Source: JANMDS01 sp031430575 (GTDB lineage Bacteria; Pseudomonadota; Gammaproteobacteria; Burkholderiales; Casimicrobiaceae). Taken from it: a DNA stretch of 64,000 nucleotides. The position numbers and the translations under genes were made by a program. The stretch's first letter is position 1. Each line of letters starts with the position of its first letter. The notes below the pieces were generated by a model, which was not told the DNA's origin, did no database searches, and saw nothing but the letters and a program-made list of their open reading frames with translations. The stretch spans positions 31,826 to 95,825 of the forward strand of contig JANPBT010000052.1 in NCBI GenBank assembly GCA_031430575.1, written 5' to 3'. This document shows, one piece after another, positions 43,004 to 51,840 of the stretch.

Positions 43004-43788
43004 TCTTGCCCATGTCGCCATCGGCTTCTCGAGGCGTAACCTTGATTGAGTTGATGATCGGGATGGCGATTGGTCTTTTAGTGATGCTGGCAGTGTTTAG
43101 CTTGCTCCTTAACTTTACGCAAGCCTCCGCGCGCGTCGCGCAAACCCAAGATGTCAGCGCTGCCATGCGCGCCAGCATCGGCTACGCGGCACGGCGGGTC
43201 GCCGAAGCGGGGTTCGGAATTGAAGATGCGCTTGTGAGCCTTACGGTCGCGACGGGGACGGGCGCGGTCGCAGGCAATAGCGTGAGCGTCCGATCTCGAT
43301 ACGTGCCGGAGCCCTTAACTCCAGTGGCTCCCGGTGAAATTCAAACCTGCATTTTGCAAATCGTTCCGCAAGCCGCTGCGCCCTCTAATCTCGTCGAGAC
43401 GTGCGCTGGCGTTGCGCGCACGATCGCCCAAGGCGCAGTCGCGTTTGAGGTGCATAGCGGTTGCAGCACCTCCGCTGGCACTCGCGTTGAAAATTATCGG
43501 CGCGATACTTGCCAAGCCGGCGAGATCTTGCGCACGCTCCGCGTTGCCCTACTCATGCGCGCCACCGCGCCGGATCCTGTGCCAGGGCGATTGGTCGCCG
43601 ACGATAGCTACCGACTTCCCGTTACGGTGGAAAATACCAGCGGCGCGACCTACACAGTGCCTGTTTCCGCGGCAGGGATTGCGGCAGGCTGCGAAGCATC
43701 TGGCGATTGCCGCGCCTACAAGCATCGCTTGCTCGTCTCAGAAGTGGTGCCCCGCAATGAAATGTTTCGAACGGGAGTGCCGTTCTGA
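43000..43788 (+). CDS. pilW: PilW-type minor pilin (operon 2)
   Basis: The 262-residue prepilin has the site R-G^V-T-L-I-E-L with Val instead of Phe at mature position 1. The hydrophobic helix is followed by D-V-S-A-A-M-R-A-S-I-G-Y-A-A-R-R-V-A-E-A-G, the PilW-like heptad region. It is coupled to pilV and to pilX (one-base overlap, TGATG). It is shorter than the PilW proteins of operons 1 and 3. Confidence 0.86.
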   Translation: MILPMSPSASRGVTLIELMIGMAIGLLVMLAVFSLLLNFTQASARVAQTQDVSAAMRASIGYAARRVAEAGFGIEDALVSLTVATGTGAVAGNSVSVRSRYVPEPLTPVAPGEIQTCILQIVPQAAAPSNLVETCAGVARTIAQGAVAFEVHSGCSTSAGTRVENYRRDTCQAGEILRTLRVALLMRATAPDPVPGRLVADDSYRLPVTVENTSGATYTVPVSAAGIAAGCEASGDCRAYKHRLLVSEVVPRNEMFRTGVPF

Positions 43789-44357
43789 TGGCAGTCAATC
43801 GGTCAATTGGTCGGAATACCTGCGGCGCAGTTTTAGCCCTAAAAACACGAAATAGGGGCGTCGCGTTGCCAGTTTCGTTGATTTTGGTTGCGGTAGCGTT
43901 GGTCGTCGGCGTCGCGTTATTGCGTGCCGCACGGCAAGACTTGGCTGTAAGCGGCAGCGAAGCTGATCGTACGTTTGCCACGGAAGCCACGGACGCAGCA
44001 TTGCGATCAATGCTCACCGAGCTGCAAGCCCTTCCCGGAATCCCCGAAATCGTGGATCCTTCTGGGGCAACGCTTCCGTGGTGGAATAAAAGTAACGTCG
44101 CAATTACCCCAGCGTTTTGGGTCTCCTGCGCGACTGCGCCGCCAGGTGCGCGGTGTGTCGGCGAGTCGAAGACAAACGCGGGGCGAACTTACCAAGTGCA
44201 ACGTACCGTGCAACCCAATGGCACGCCCGACGAAATTAGCGCGACTTCGGGCGCGTTTTCGTTTTACTACCGCGTGGCGGTGTTGGTTACGCTAGATACT
44301 GGAGCACGTGCTGAGATCGAGAGCTATGTGCGTCGTCCACAGCTGGTGAAAAGCTAG
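43788..44357 (+). CDS. pilX: PilX-type minor pilin (operon 2)
   Basis: The 189-residue protein has a PilX-like hydrophobic segment (G-V-A-L-P-V-S-L-I-L-V-A-V-A-L-V-V-G-V-A-L) followed by A-A-R-Q-D-L-A-V-S-G-S-E and A-T-E-A-T-D-A-A-L-R-S. The N-terminus is 23 residues before the helix and includes a DUS-like repeat read as R-N-T-C-G-A. The prepilin Glu5 is absent, as is common for PilX proteins. Confidence 0.82.
   Translation: MAVNRSIGRNTCGAVLALKTRNRGVALPVSLILVAVALVVGVALLRAARQDLAVSGSEADRTFATEATDAALRSMLTELQALPGIPEIVDPSGATLPWWNKSNVAITPAFWVSCATAPPGARCVGESKTNAGRTYQVQRTVQPNGTPDEISATSGAFSFYYRVAVLVTLDTGARAEIESYVRRPQLVKS
43817..43831 (+). repeat. DUS-like repeat inside pilX of operon 2
   Basis: Forward copy with terminal T (TACCTGCGGCGCAGT), read as N-T-C-G-A-V ahead of the membrane helix. 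Confidence 0.9.
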
Positions 44358-44369
44358 AGTCCGATAAAA

Positions 44370-47300
44370 ATGAAAAAAGTTATTCGCAGCATTTTCAGCA
44401 AAATCAAACCGAGCGTGCCGTTCGCAGCGCTTGTTACGCTTGGACTGTTTCTGGCGCTAGCACCAAAAGATGCACTGCTTCCAATGCCCGACCGGCCGGC
44501 GCAAACTACCGGCCTGATCATCGCACCAAATGTGATGATTGTTATGGCAAACGGTGTCTCGATGCAGCGGGAAATGGACGATCAGACCTACCCGGGGATT
44601 TCTGGCGATGAGATCCGCAATTTTGTTGAAGATGCAAACCTCTCAAATACCCTGCCGCAATCGGTTCGAACGGGCAGTCACGCTGAGCAGCCGACATCAA
44701 AGTTTTTTCTGGCCAAGCGTGCAATCACCGAGATCATGAATGATGATTCACTTTCGCTCAATGTGAACGCAGGATTTGCCACATGGCGCACGACCTTTGC
44801 ACAACCATTTCTTGTTGTGGGCTCACCAAATCAAAGCGCATGGGTAGAGCCAATTCCTTCCGATATAAATGCGCGTACTGCACTGACGACGGCACAACGG
44901 TTTGCTTACGCAGCAGACACTACGAACTTCAAAGCGGCGTACGTCGAGATGTTTCCAAGCACCGCTAACGCGGCCTGCCCGAGCGCATCTAACAACGCCA
45001 ATACCAACACACGAGGCGCTGGACAGCGCGCGATCATCGGCAAGGATCTCTGCGACGGTGGGAAAAATGTGGTGAAGGAGGGCGTTGTAGATTACATGAC
45101 CGCGAATACTGGGATTGGTGGATTACCGCGCCATATCGTTCCCAACCATCTCGGTGGGTATTGGGATCTCTGGTCAAACGCAAAAGGAGTTGGTGTCTCT
45201 CAAAATGACTACCCGAGCCCCAACAACTTTCAGTCAAACACCGTTGACTTTTACTTGAATTCTGCGAAGCCTCCCAATACCGCCCATTTTTGCTCGCTCT
45301 ATTACGTGTCAGACTACAACTATTTCGGTACTTGGTATCTCCACGATTACCCATTAAACGATGTTTCTTATACAGATTTATGGGATTTTCGATCCCAAGC
45401 TTTTGATGCGAGTGGCTATATCGATTGGGGAACGTCGAACTACAGTTGCTCTGGCGCTTCGATTCCATACCCAAATTTCCGTAAGCGCATTTCGAGTAAG
45501 GTTAAGCTCACCGATGGCACGCTTACAGAGGCTCTCGGCGCCACCATTATGGGTTTTTATTCCGACCTTGGTCAAATTAATGAATCCGCAAGTTTGGGTG
45601 CATTTAGTGGCTGGAGTGGTGAAAACGTATTGTTGAATGGCGGTACGGGCACGGAATCGATGTCGGCAAATTTCCCGTCTGGACCGGCTGCGACTGATAA
45701 TGCCGCAGTGGTCGGAAGAAAACTCAATGCCGCGGGCTTGGTTAAAAAACCGGTCACGCATATGGGGGTTTTTCTTGATCTTCCAGACCCGACCTTGGGC
45801 TATGTAGATCAACGCGAAACCGTCAAGGGGTTCATGATCGCCAAACAAATGGACGCAAGCGGACTCGAATATAACTCTGTAACCCAAAGAATTGCCCCAG
45901 ATGCGGCGGCCAAATCGACCAAAGGTATTCGCGCCTCGGACTCTGGGCAAGACGGTCAGAGCCCTGTATACGATTCACTTTTAGGTGCTTCAGCTTACTA
46001 CAGCGCATACAAAAAAGCAGACCCAAACGATAGCTGCCGCTCAAATCACGTGCTGCTTCTCTACGATGGACGCGAGAACAGCCGGTATTACTATGACGCA
46101 AGCGCACCCGGCGGCATCCGCTGGGCTGACCCGGCTGAAATGTCTAAAAAATTGCTCGACGATCAGGGTGTCTTTACGCACGTGATCATCATCTCCGGTG
46201 TGGCTGGCGACATCACCGACGCCAATCGCATTGCGCAAGCTGGGGGAACCACCAATGCGTATGTGATCGGAGACTACATTCAATTACAAGCTGCGCTACG
46301 CAACGTATTTTTATCGTTGCAGAGCAAGGTCTTTACCGCCCCACCGGCAGTGCCACTTATCGTGCGCGGCGGGGCGTACGCCTATTCTCCAGTTTCGTTT
46401 ACATCTCCTGCTTACGGCACATTGGAAGCGCATGCCATTACAGCGACCGGTGCGATCGACCCAACCCCTGTTTGGGACGTTAATACCCTGATGACCACCG
46501 CGCAACGGACGGCGACACTGTATACGTCGCCCGGAGGTACGCTGACAAACTTCATGTCGGTCGCTGATTCTGAGTTTGCGATTCCGGCGACTTCGCCCTT
46601 AACGGGCGCGATCATTAAAGGCTACACGATCGATCCCAATTTTTCAGGGGGAACCTATTTAGCTGGCAGAAGAGCCGATGCACTGCTGGGAAGATTAAGT
46701 AATGCAGCGCCCATGTCCCTCGGAAATATTATGTCCGCTGAGTTGGTGGTCGATCCAGCGTATCTTACCTACGCAAATGGGCTGCCAGTCGACTCGAAGA
46801 TTACCGTATTCTCGTCTAACGATGGATTTCTCTATGCCGTTGGTCAAGCAGATGGTGTTCAGCCCGGATTAATCCGATGGGCGTGGATGCCCTCAGAGTT
46901 TTTGCAACGATTGAAAAATTTCAACACCTTCCAAGGCAGTAAAACGATGGACGGTGATCTGCGTGTGGCAGACATCAAAGTGGGCGCGGGATTTAAGCGC
47001 GTTGTGTTGGGCGTGGCGGACGGCGGGAGTTTGCATTACGCGTTAGAGGTGAGCGCGATGGGTGGCTTGTCCCGCGTTTTGTGGTCAGATTTTCATCCAA
47101 CTGCCGCCTCAGACCCCAAAACTGCGCCGCAGGTATGGCGCAAAACGGGGGTTTCGTATGCCGTGTATGTTACGGGCACAACGTTGCGCATTCGTAATAT
47201 CGACACCGGTGCGACTACCGATCGCAGCTTGGCAGGCTTATCGTTGTCTGGCTCAATTCGCGGATTGCACATCCGCGGAGATAGTGCATTTCTCGGAACC

Positions 47301-47966
47301 GCGGAAGGCCAAATCTTCGAATCGAATTTAGTCACGGGTGCAGCACCTGTGGCCGTTGGCACGATGAAATCATCTGGCGGTGGAACGGTGAGTGAAGTCG
47401 GTGTGCTTTCGATCACCACTGCAGTCATCGATGGTGCTGTCCATCTCGTTGCGCAATCAACCCTTCGGATGACGGTTTTCTCGAGGACGCTTGGTAACAC
47501 CGGCGCATTTACGCGACTTTGGAGCGCATTTGCCGGAGGTAGCGAAACAAGCCCTTCGTTAGCACCAGTAGCCGGTTTACCGCCTTCGGGACGATTTTCT
47601 GCATCACCTGTTATTGTCGAGGGCGTCATTTTTGCGCCGGTGACCATCGATGGAACTGGCATCAAAACAGCTTGCGTGCTGGGCGATGCAAAGCTTTACT
47701 TTTACAACCTTGGCGCGGGTACATTCCCGGCGGGATTGATCTATGATCGAGATTTAAACGTTCCCGTTACTGGGGCGATTTCGCTAGGGCAGGGCGACGC
47801 ACTTGGCGTTCGTCTTGCGCAGTTCCCAGACGGGCAATTCGGAGCATACGGTAGCGCGCAGGCAGCGGGATCGGGTGGCTCACTCTCTGGCGTTACTGCG
47901 TTGACCGTTAGCACGCCAAGCGCGCGGGTAATTTGGTGGAAAGAGGTTGATCGTGACCAGTACTAA
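44370..47966 (+). CDS. pilY1: PilY1-type pilus tip protein with degenerate VWA site (operon 2)
   Basis: The 1198-residue protein starts with a signal or anchor helix (about 17-32). The strand that carries the VWA metal site reads N-V-M-I-V-M-A-N-G-V-S-M, where canonical PilY1 has D-N-S-G-S-M: the Asp is Ala60 and the first Ser is Gly62, so the MIDAS is probably dead. The C-terminal propeller is recognisable (V-F-S-S-N-D-G-F-L-Y-A-V, G-D-L-R-V-A-D-I-K-V, V-V-L-G-V-A-D-G-G) but diverged from operons 1 and 3. One DUS-like repeat is read as T-A-P-Q-V near residue 920. The tail is overlapped by the next small gene. Confidence 0.82.
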   Translation: MKKVIRSIFSKIKPSVPFAALVTLGLFLALAPKDALLPMPDRPAQTTGLIIAPNVMIVMANGVSMQREMDDQTYPGISGDEIRNFVEDANLSNTLPQSVRTGSHAEQPTSKFFLAKRAITEIMNDDSLSLNVNAGFATWRTTFAQPFLVVGSPNQSAWVEPIPSDINARTALTTAQRFAYAADTTNFKAAYVEMFPSTANAACPSASNNANTNTRGAGQRAIIGKDLCDGGKNVVKEGVVDYMTANTGIGGLPRHIVPNHLGGYWDLWSNAKGVGVSQNDYPSPNNFQSNTVDFYLNSAKPPNTAHFCSLYYVSDYNYFGTWYLHDYPLNDVSYTDLWDFRSQAFDASGYIDWGTSNYSCSGASIPYPNFRKRISSKVKLTDGTLTEALGATIMGFYSDLGQINESASLGAFSGWSGENVLLNGGTGTESMSANFPSGPAATDNAAVVGRKLNAAGLVKKPVTHMGVFLDLPDPTLGYVDQRETVKGFMIAKQMDASGLEYNSVTQRIAPDAAAKSTKGIRASDSGQDGQSPVYDSLLGASAYYSAYKKADPNDSCRSNHVLLLYDGRENSRYYYDASAPGGIRWADPAEMSKKLLDDQGVFTHVIIISGVAGDITDANRIAQAGGTTNAYVIGDYIQLQAALRNVFLSLQSKVFTAPPAVPLIVRGGAYAYSPVSFTSPAYGTLEAHAITATGAIDPTPVWDVNTLMTTAQRTATLYTSPGGTLTNFMSVADSEFAIPATSPLTGAIIKGYTIDPNFSGGTYLAGRRADALLGRLSNAAPMSLGNIMSAELVVDPAYLTYANGLPVDSKITVFSSNDGFLYAVGQADGVQPGLIRWAWMPSEFLQRLKNFNTFQGSKTMDGDLRVADIKVGAGFKRVVLGVADGGSLHYALEVSAMGGLSRVLWSDFHPTAASDPKTAPQVWRKTGVSYAVYVTGTTLRIRNIDTGATTDRSLAGLSLSGSIRGLHIRGDSAFLGTAEGQIFESNLVTGAAPVAVGTMKSSGGGTVSEVGVLSITTAVIDGAVHLVAQSTLRMTVFSRTLGNTGAFTRLWSAFAGGSETSPSLAPVAGLPPSGRFSASPVIVEGVIFAPVTIDGTGIKTACVLGDAKLYFYNLGAGTFPAGLIYDRDLNVPVTGAISLGQGDALGVRLAQFPDGQFGAYGSAQAAGSGGSLSGVTALTVSTPSARVIWWKEVDRDQY
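47121..47135 (-). repeat. DUS-like repeat inside pilY1 of operon 2
   Basis: Reverse copy with one end change (ACTGCGCCGCAGGTA), read as T-A-P-Q-V. It is the last copy before an 11.4-kb stretch without any. Confidence 0.9.
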
Positions 47967-48300
47967 AGTGATACAGATTCGCGGGTGGTGGTTGATGGCT
48001 GCGAGCGCAGTCATCTTGTCGCCAATTGCATTAGGGCAGCAGCCGCAGCGTACGCTCAGCGGTCAGCCAGTAAGGGCGTCCGCTTCAGTGAAAAGCTCGG
48101 CCTCTAAACTTCCAGCTGGGGTTCGCGCAATGACGCCAGTCGAGCTTAAAAAGCGAAAACCGGTCGCGATGGAGCAATCGATTGCCGCGCGGATTGATCG
48201 CGCTCAAGGCAGTAAAAACGTTATTGTTAAACCGCAGAGCTACACCATAAAACCAGCGAAGGTAACGACGCAACCAGGGGTAAACCGTGTCAGTAAATGA
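47953..48300 (+). CDS. small basic secreted protein between pilY1 and pilE of operon 2
   Basis: The 115-residue protein has a hydrophobic N-terminal segment ending near A-L-G-Q (about residue 28) and a Lys/Arg/Ser-rich mature part with no recognised domain. The frame opens with TTG at 47947, but the GTG at 47953 has an AGAGG ribosome site at good spacing and is preferred. It overlaps the end of pilY1 and the start of the pilin gene, so it is translationally coupled to both. The basic mature chain could bind an acidic partner or DNA, but there is no direct evidence. Confidence 0.6.
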   Translation: MTSTKVIQIRGWWLMAASAVILSPIALGQQPQRTLSGQPVRASASVKSSASKLPAGVRAMTPVELKKRKPVAMEQSIAARIDRAQGSKNVIVKPQSYTIKPAKVTTQPGVNRVSK

Positions 48301-48736
48301 TCCTACGACTCACGCGCGAGCCGATGGTTTTACGTTGATCGAGCTTATGATTACGGTCGCGATCGTCGCAATTTTGAGCGCAGTTGCAACCGCCGCATAT
48401 ACGCAATATGTTCGGCGGGCGCATCTCGCTGACGGCCAAAAAGCAATGGCTTCGGCGGCAGTCGATCTTGAAGCGATATTCGCCGATAAAAGGCGTTACC
48501 CGGTGATCGCTGACTTCTCCGCAACCGGAACTCCAGACATGGCGATCAGCTATGCGCCCGCCGCGGATCAGCGTAGCTTCGTACTGCAAAGCTCGGGATC
48601 TGGAAAAATGCTTGATTACTTCCTCGCTCAGAATAGCGCGGACGCGAAGTGCAAGTGTGAAAAATGCGCTGCAAATCCATTGGCGGGTTTAGTTACTACC
48701 GCCAATGCTTGCCCAGCGGGTGCATTGCCGTGGTAG
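48287..48736 (+). CDS. PilE-like minor pilin with extra cysteines (operon 2)
   Basis: The 149-residue prepilin starts with GTG and is cleaved at D-G^FTLIEL with Glu5. The helix is followed by Y-V-R-R-A-H-L-A-D-G-Q-K-A, the family pattern. The C-terminus differs from the other two PilE-like pilins: it has a C-K-C-E-K-C cluster and another Cys, and it ends in A-L-P-W rather than C-W. It overlaps the preceding small gene by 14 bases and is the last gene of operon 2. Confidence 0.85.
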   Translation: MSVNDPTTHARADGFTLIELMITVAIVAILSAVATAAYTQYVRRAHLADGQKAMASAAVDLEAIFADKRRYPVIADFSATGTPDMAISYAPAADQRSFVLQSSGSGKMLDYFLAQNSADAKCKCEKCAANPLAGLVTTANACPAGALPW

Positions 48737-48786
48737 CTTTTGATGCGGCTATCTGCTGATAGCAATAATTGTCAAGGCTTTATTCA

Positions 48787-49105
48787 AATGTCCGGTTTCT
48801 GGCTAAGTAGAAATGTCCGGTTTTCGATGTTTCATTTAAGCGTTGAAGTGGTCGTTTTGTTGCTTTTGCTTTGTTTTTTCTATATCCGGTTTTCAACACT
48901 TGTTTGGATCTTTTGTAGCGCCAGCGCTAGGTCAAAATTATTGAGCGCCCTAGGTGCTTTTTCCCCAGCCGCCTCGCCACGTTTTCTGAGCGTGCCTTCG
49001 ATTGCTGGCACCGATTGCGAGCGCCGGCTATCGCGCGTCAACCTCAAATCGGGCAAAAGCGGACATTTCTACTTAGCCAGAACCGGACATTACTACTTAG
49101 CCACT
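48787..49105. mobile_element. non-coding element with IS21-like repeated ends (MITE-like or deletion remnant)
   Basis: A 34-base left end (48787-48820) and a right end (49060-49091) are inverted repeats differing by one inserted base. Each carries repeated units with a 25-base period: GTCCGGTTT at 48790 and again at 48815, and CTACTTAGCC at 49069 and 49094. Repeated terminal motifs starting with TGTCC are typical of IS21-family elements. The roughly 240 bases between them hold no transposase or istB-like gene. No target-site duplication is evident. The frame at 48740-49180 runs through the element and is not a gene. The element fills most of the 457-base gap between operon 2 and the 489-residue gene. 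Confidence 0.65.
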
Positions 49106-49193
49106 ACACTAATATTTCGCATAATTTATATTATGTTAACTTATAAATTAATGCCTCATTATCAGTTCGCTCGAGTCTAGATACACTCCAAGG

Positions 49194-50663
49194 ATGGACG
49201 AACTAAGCAAACGCTGGCGTGAACTTGGCATATCAGATGCAGCACGGAGTCCCGCTCAGCGCATAGACGCCCTCATCGCGTGGCTCAAGATTTCGATTCG
49301 AACCGATATACCTTTGCCTTTCGAGGCGACGGTATCCGAGCTTGACGCGGTTTGGGGAAATTTTGTGACCCAACTGTCTGCGGCGTATTCGCTTTCAGCA
49401 TTGCCATACAACGGCCCAGCGCTAGCGGCTTGGGATAAAACGAGACAGCTGCTCGAACTGCGTCTCGCGCTCATTTCACGGCAATTTGGTCCGCCACCGC
49501 CACCGGCGCGATTTTCGTTTTTTCGCAAACAGCTACCACCCAAAAAATATTCAACGGTTGCTGCGCTTAGTACGCTCCGTCACGCCTATTTAGCCTACGT
49601 TACTGCGTATCGGCTGCCACCAAAGGGTTTCTGGCTGCTTGCGCATCAGTTATTTATTCTGACACTGGGTCTGCCGACAAACGGCGAAATCCTCAAGTTG
49701 CCAAAAACACTACCGCCTGGCGTTGAAACCTATCGTCAGCTTGTCGTATATGCACTGGCCAACCCATATTCCCTGCGGAGTGGATACCTGGTCACGTCGA
49801 CCCAATTGTTGGATTATTTTGCGCCTTTAACTCGGCTATTAGATGCCGCGCCCGCGCAAGAAGGCGCTCGCGGGTTGGTTGTCATAGCGCTAGATACTGA
49901 TCAGCTCCCCCGCTCCATCGCGCGCGCTGATCCCAGCTACTTCGGAACTGCCTATCTCTTCCTACAACTCCATGATTTAACTTATGAATTTCAGCAGTGC
50001 GCTGAAAATATTGCACGTGGTGCGAGCCTGCCGGTTAAGCTCGCAGGCGAGGTTGATATTACGCGTCGGGAAACTGTCGAAATTATTAGCTCAGCGCTTA
50101 GAGCGTTCGCTGGCATCGCCGCGCGCGCAGTTCCACGCGTTCCTGCGTCTGGTGCGGTTGAAGTCGTTAGCGGCTTTTATAGCGCCTGGACGGTGCTCAC
50201 TGCCGCCGGAGAAAACGATCATAACGAATTGATCGATACGGGAAATGTTGTAAACCAAACGATCACCGGCGTCGCATTTCAGCTAGACCGTAATGCGAAG
50301 ATTCAAATTCGTGTTGGGGAAATTGTTCTGTTTCGCAGGCCAGGGCAACCGCTTTGGCGGGTTGGTGTCGTTCGCTGGATCGAAGTCGACGCGCACACAG
50401 AAATCCTTCTTGCCGGATGCCAAGCGCTTGGGCTGCGCAGCGATGCGTACACCGCGACTGATCACACCGGGCTGGATGTGCCTATCATCGTCGCGCAAGT
50501 ACCAAATCACGTCGGCGATACCACTGTTCTCGTGCCCGATCACGGCGCTGGGAGCGATATTCAACTGACGACCCATGATGGCGAGACCTCAGCAACGATA
50601 CTGCTGACCGACTTGCGCGAAACCCATGCTAACTGCGTTCGGTATCAGTTTTTGACGCTTTAG
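49194..50663 (+). CDS. uncharacterised cytoplasmic protein with PilZ-like C-terminal barrel
   Basis: The 489-residue protein has no signal peptide or membrane helix. The N-terminal two thirds are helical and unrecognised. The C-terminal part (about 350-489) contains I-R-V-G-E-I-V-L-F-R-R, W-R-V-G-V-V-R-W-I-E-V-D and I-L-L-A-G-C-Q-A-L-G, which recall the six-stranded barrel of PilZ-type domains of betaproteobacterial proteins of unknown function. The cyclic-di-GMP motif R-x-x-x-R is not obvious. It stands just upstream of operon 3, so a link to pilus control is possible but unproven. Confidence 0.7.
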   Translation: MDELSKRWRELGISDAARSPAQRIDALIAWLKISIRTDIPLPFEATVSELDAVWGNFVTQLSAAYSLSALPYNGPALAAWDKTRQLLELRLALISRQFGPPPPPARFSFFRKQLPPKKYSTVAALSTLRHAYLAYVTAYRLPPKGFWLLAHQLFILTLGLPTNGEILKLPKTLPPGVETYRQLVVYALANPYSLRSGYLVTSTQLLDYFAPLTRLLDAAPAQEGARGLVVIALDTDQLPRSIARADPSYFGTAYLFLQLHDLTYEFQQCAENIARGASLPVKLAGEVDITRRETVEIISSALRAFAGIAARAVPRVPASGAVEVVSGFYSAWTVLTAAGENDHNELIDTGNVVNQTITGVAFQLDRNAKIQIRVGEIVLFRRPGQPLWRVGVVRWIEVDAHTEILLAGCQALGLRSDAYTATDHTGLDVPIIVAQVPNHVGDTTVLVPDHGAGSDIQLTTHDGETSATILLTDLRETHANCVRYQFLTL

Positions 50664-50803
50664 GGCGTTATATCGATATTTTTAACGCGAAATGAATTTA
50701 TAGTTACCGCTTATCGGAATAAACGCCCATTTATCCCCTTTAATCCATAAAGCATATCAATTAAGTCACAATATCCATTGCACATATTGCTTTGCACTGG
50801 ATT

Positions 50804-51346
50804 ATGAAAAAACTGGGAACTCGAGGGTTTACGCTCGTAGAGATGCTCATCACGATCTCTCTTCTCGCGATCGTGACCGCAATTGCCGTGCCGAGTATGC
50901 AGCGAGTGATTCGTGCGGCGCGGGTTGACGCGGAAGCGACCGGGCTGCTAGGGGCGATTCAAAACGCACGAAGTGAGGCGATAAAGCGGGGACGAACCGT
51001 CAGTCTTGCCGCTCCCTCTGGCTGGACAAATGGACTGACAATATTTGTCGATTCGAATGAAGATCTCATCGTCGACTCAGGCGAGGCTGTGTTATTTCAA
51101 CAGTCAACCCCGAAATTCGCCATCGTTGCAAATTCCACAGGCGGTCTCAAAGACGGCATCGTATTTAGCGGTACGGGCGCGGTCTTGGCTAACCCGATCA
51201 GTGCAGCATCAAATCAAACGAAGGGACATCTCGCACTCAAGGTGGAAGGAGAATTTTGGGCGACGATTTGCTTAGGATCTACCGGTCGCTCGAGAATTTA
51301 CAAACCACTAACACCGTCTACCGTTGATCCGGAGTGTAAAGAATGA
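50804..51346 (+). CDS. fimT: FimT/GspH-type minor pilin (operon 3)
   Basis: The prepilin (180 residues from the ATG at 50804; the frame opens four codons earlier with TTG) has R-G^FTLVEM with Glu5, I-A-V-P-S-M-Q-R-V-I and N-A-R-S-E-A-I-K-R-G, the GspH block. The single cysteines near the C-terminus (T-I-C-L, P-E-C-K) may pair. It opens operon 3 after an AT-rich 140-base gap and overlaps pilV by 4 bases. Confidence 0.9.
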   Translation: MKKLGTRGFTLVEMLITISLLAIVTAIAVPSMQRVIRAARVDAEATGLLGAIQNARSEAIKRGRTVSLAAPSGWTNGLTIFVDSNEDLIVDSGEAVLFQQSTPKFAIVANSTGGLKDGIVFSGTGAVLANPISAASNQTKGHLALKVEGEFWATICLGSTGRSRIYKPLTPSTVDPECKE

Positions 51347-51840
51347 AAACCCCATTTCGATGCGCCAAGAACGTAAAGCAATTTCAAGACGGATTTTCCT
51401 TATTAGAAGTTTTGGTCGCCATTGTCGTTGTTGCGATTGGAATACTCGGAATTGCCGGTCTACAAGCATCCGCACTTAAATTCTCAAAAGCTTCCGAAGG
51501 CCGGACATCGGCCGTTCAGTTGTCGCAAGATCTGCTTGAGCGAATGCGCGTTAATATCCACGGGACTAACGGCGGGGAGTATGACGCCCTTGCGACCGCG
51601 ACTGCGTCAGTTTGCCTTTCCGCAATACCTTCCGGAGGTGGCGTTACTTCCGCCCAAGATGCAAAGCGCTGGCAAAACGCCGTCGCCTGCACCCTCCCAG
51701 AGGGCGTAGGACGCGCAACGGTAACGCCAGCTGCAACAAGCGGAGACCCGTCCGTGGTAACGGTGGTGATCCAATGGAATGAGTCGAGGATAAAAGGCGG
51801 GTCATCAACATTCTCATACTCTGTGACTTCACTATTATGA
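51343..51840 (+). CDS. pilV: PilV-type minor pilin (operon 3)
   Basis: The 165-residue prepilin has D-G^FSLLEVLVAIVVVAIG with Glu5 and I-A-G-L-Q-A, then L-S-Q-D-L-L-E-R-M-R-V-N, the clear PilV signature. It is coupled on both sides by 4-base overlaps. Confidence 0.93.
   Translation: MKTPFRCAKNVKQFQDGFSLLEVLVAIVVVAIGILGIAGLQASALKFSKASEGRTSAVQLSQDLLERMRVNIHGTNGGEYDALATATASVCLSAIPSGGGVTSAQDAKRWQNAVACTLPEGVGRATVTPAATSGDPSVVTVVIQWNESRIKGGSSTFSYSVTSLL

Noticed and set aside
43817..43831. Translation of the repeat as a conserved peptide tag (T-C-G-A or P-A-A-Q)
   Set aside because: The same DNA word is read in five different frames, giving unrelated peptides, so selection is on the DNA and not on a peptide motif.
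45378..45950. 190-residue minus-strand frame inside pilY1 of operon 2
   Set aside because: It is antisense to a recognisable PilY1 gene with no sign of its own start or family.
48740..49180. 146-residue plus-strand frame after pilus operon 2
   Set aside because: It runs through both ends of the IS21-like inverted-repeat element; its residues are set by the repeats and no protein family is recognised.
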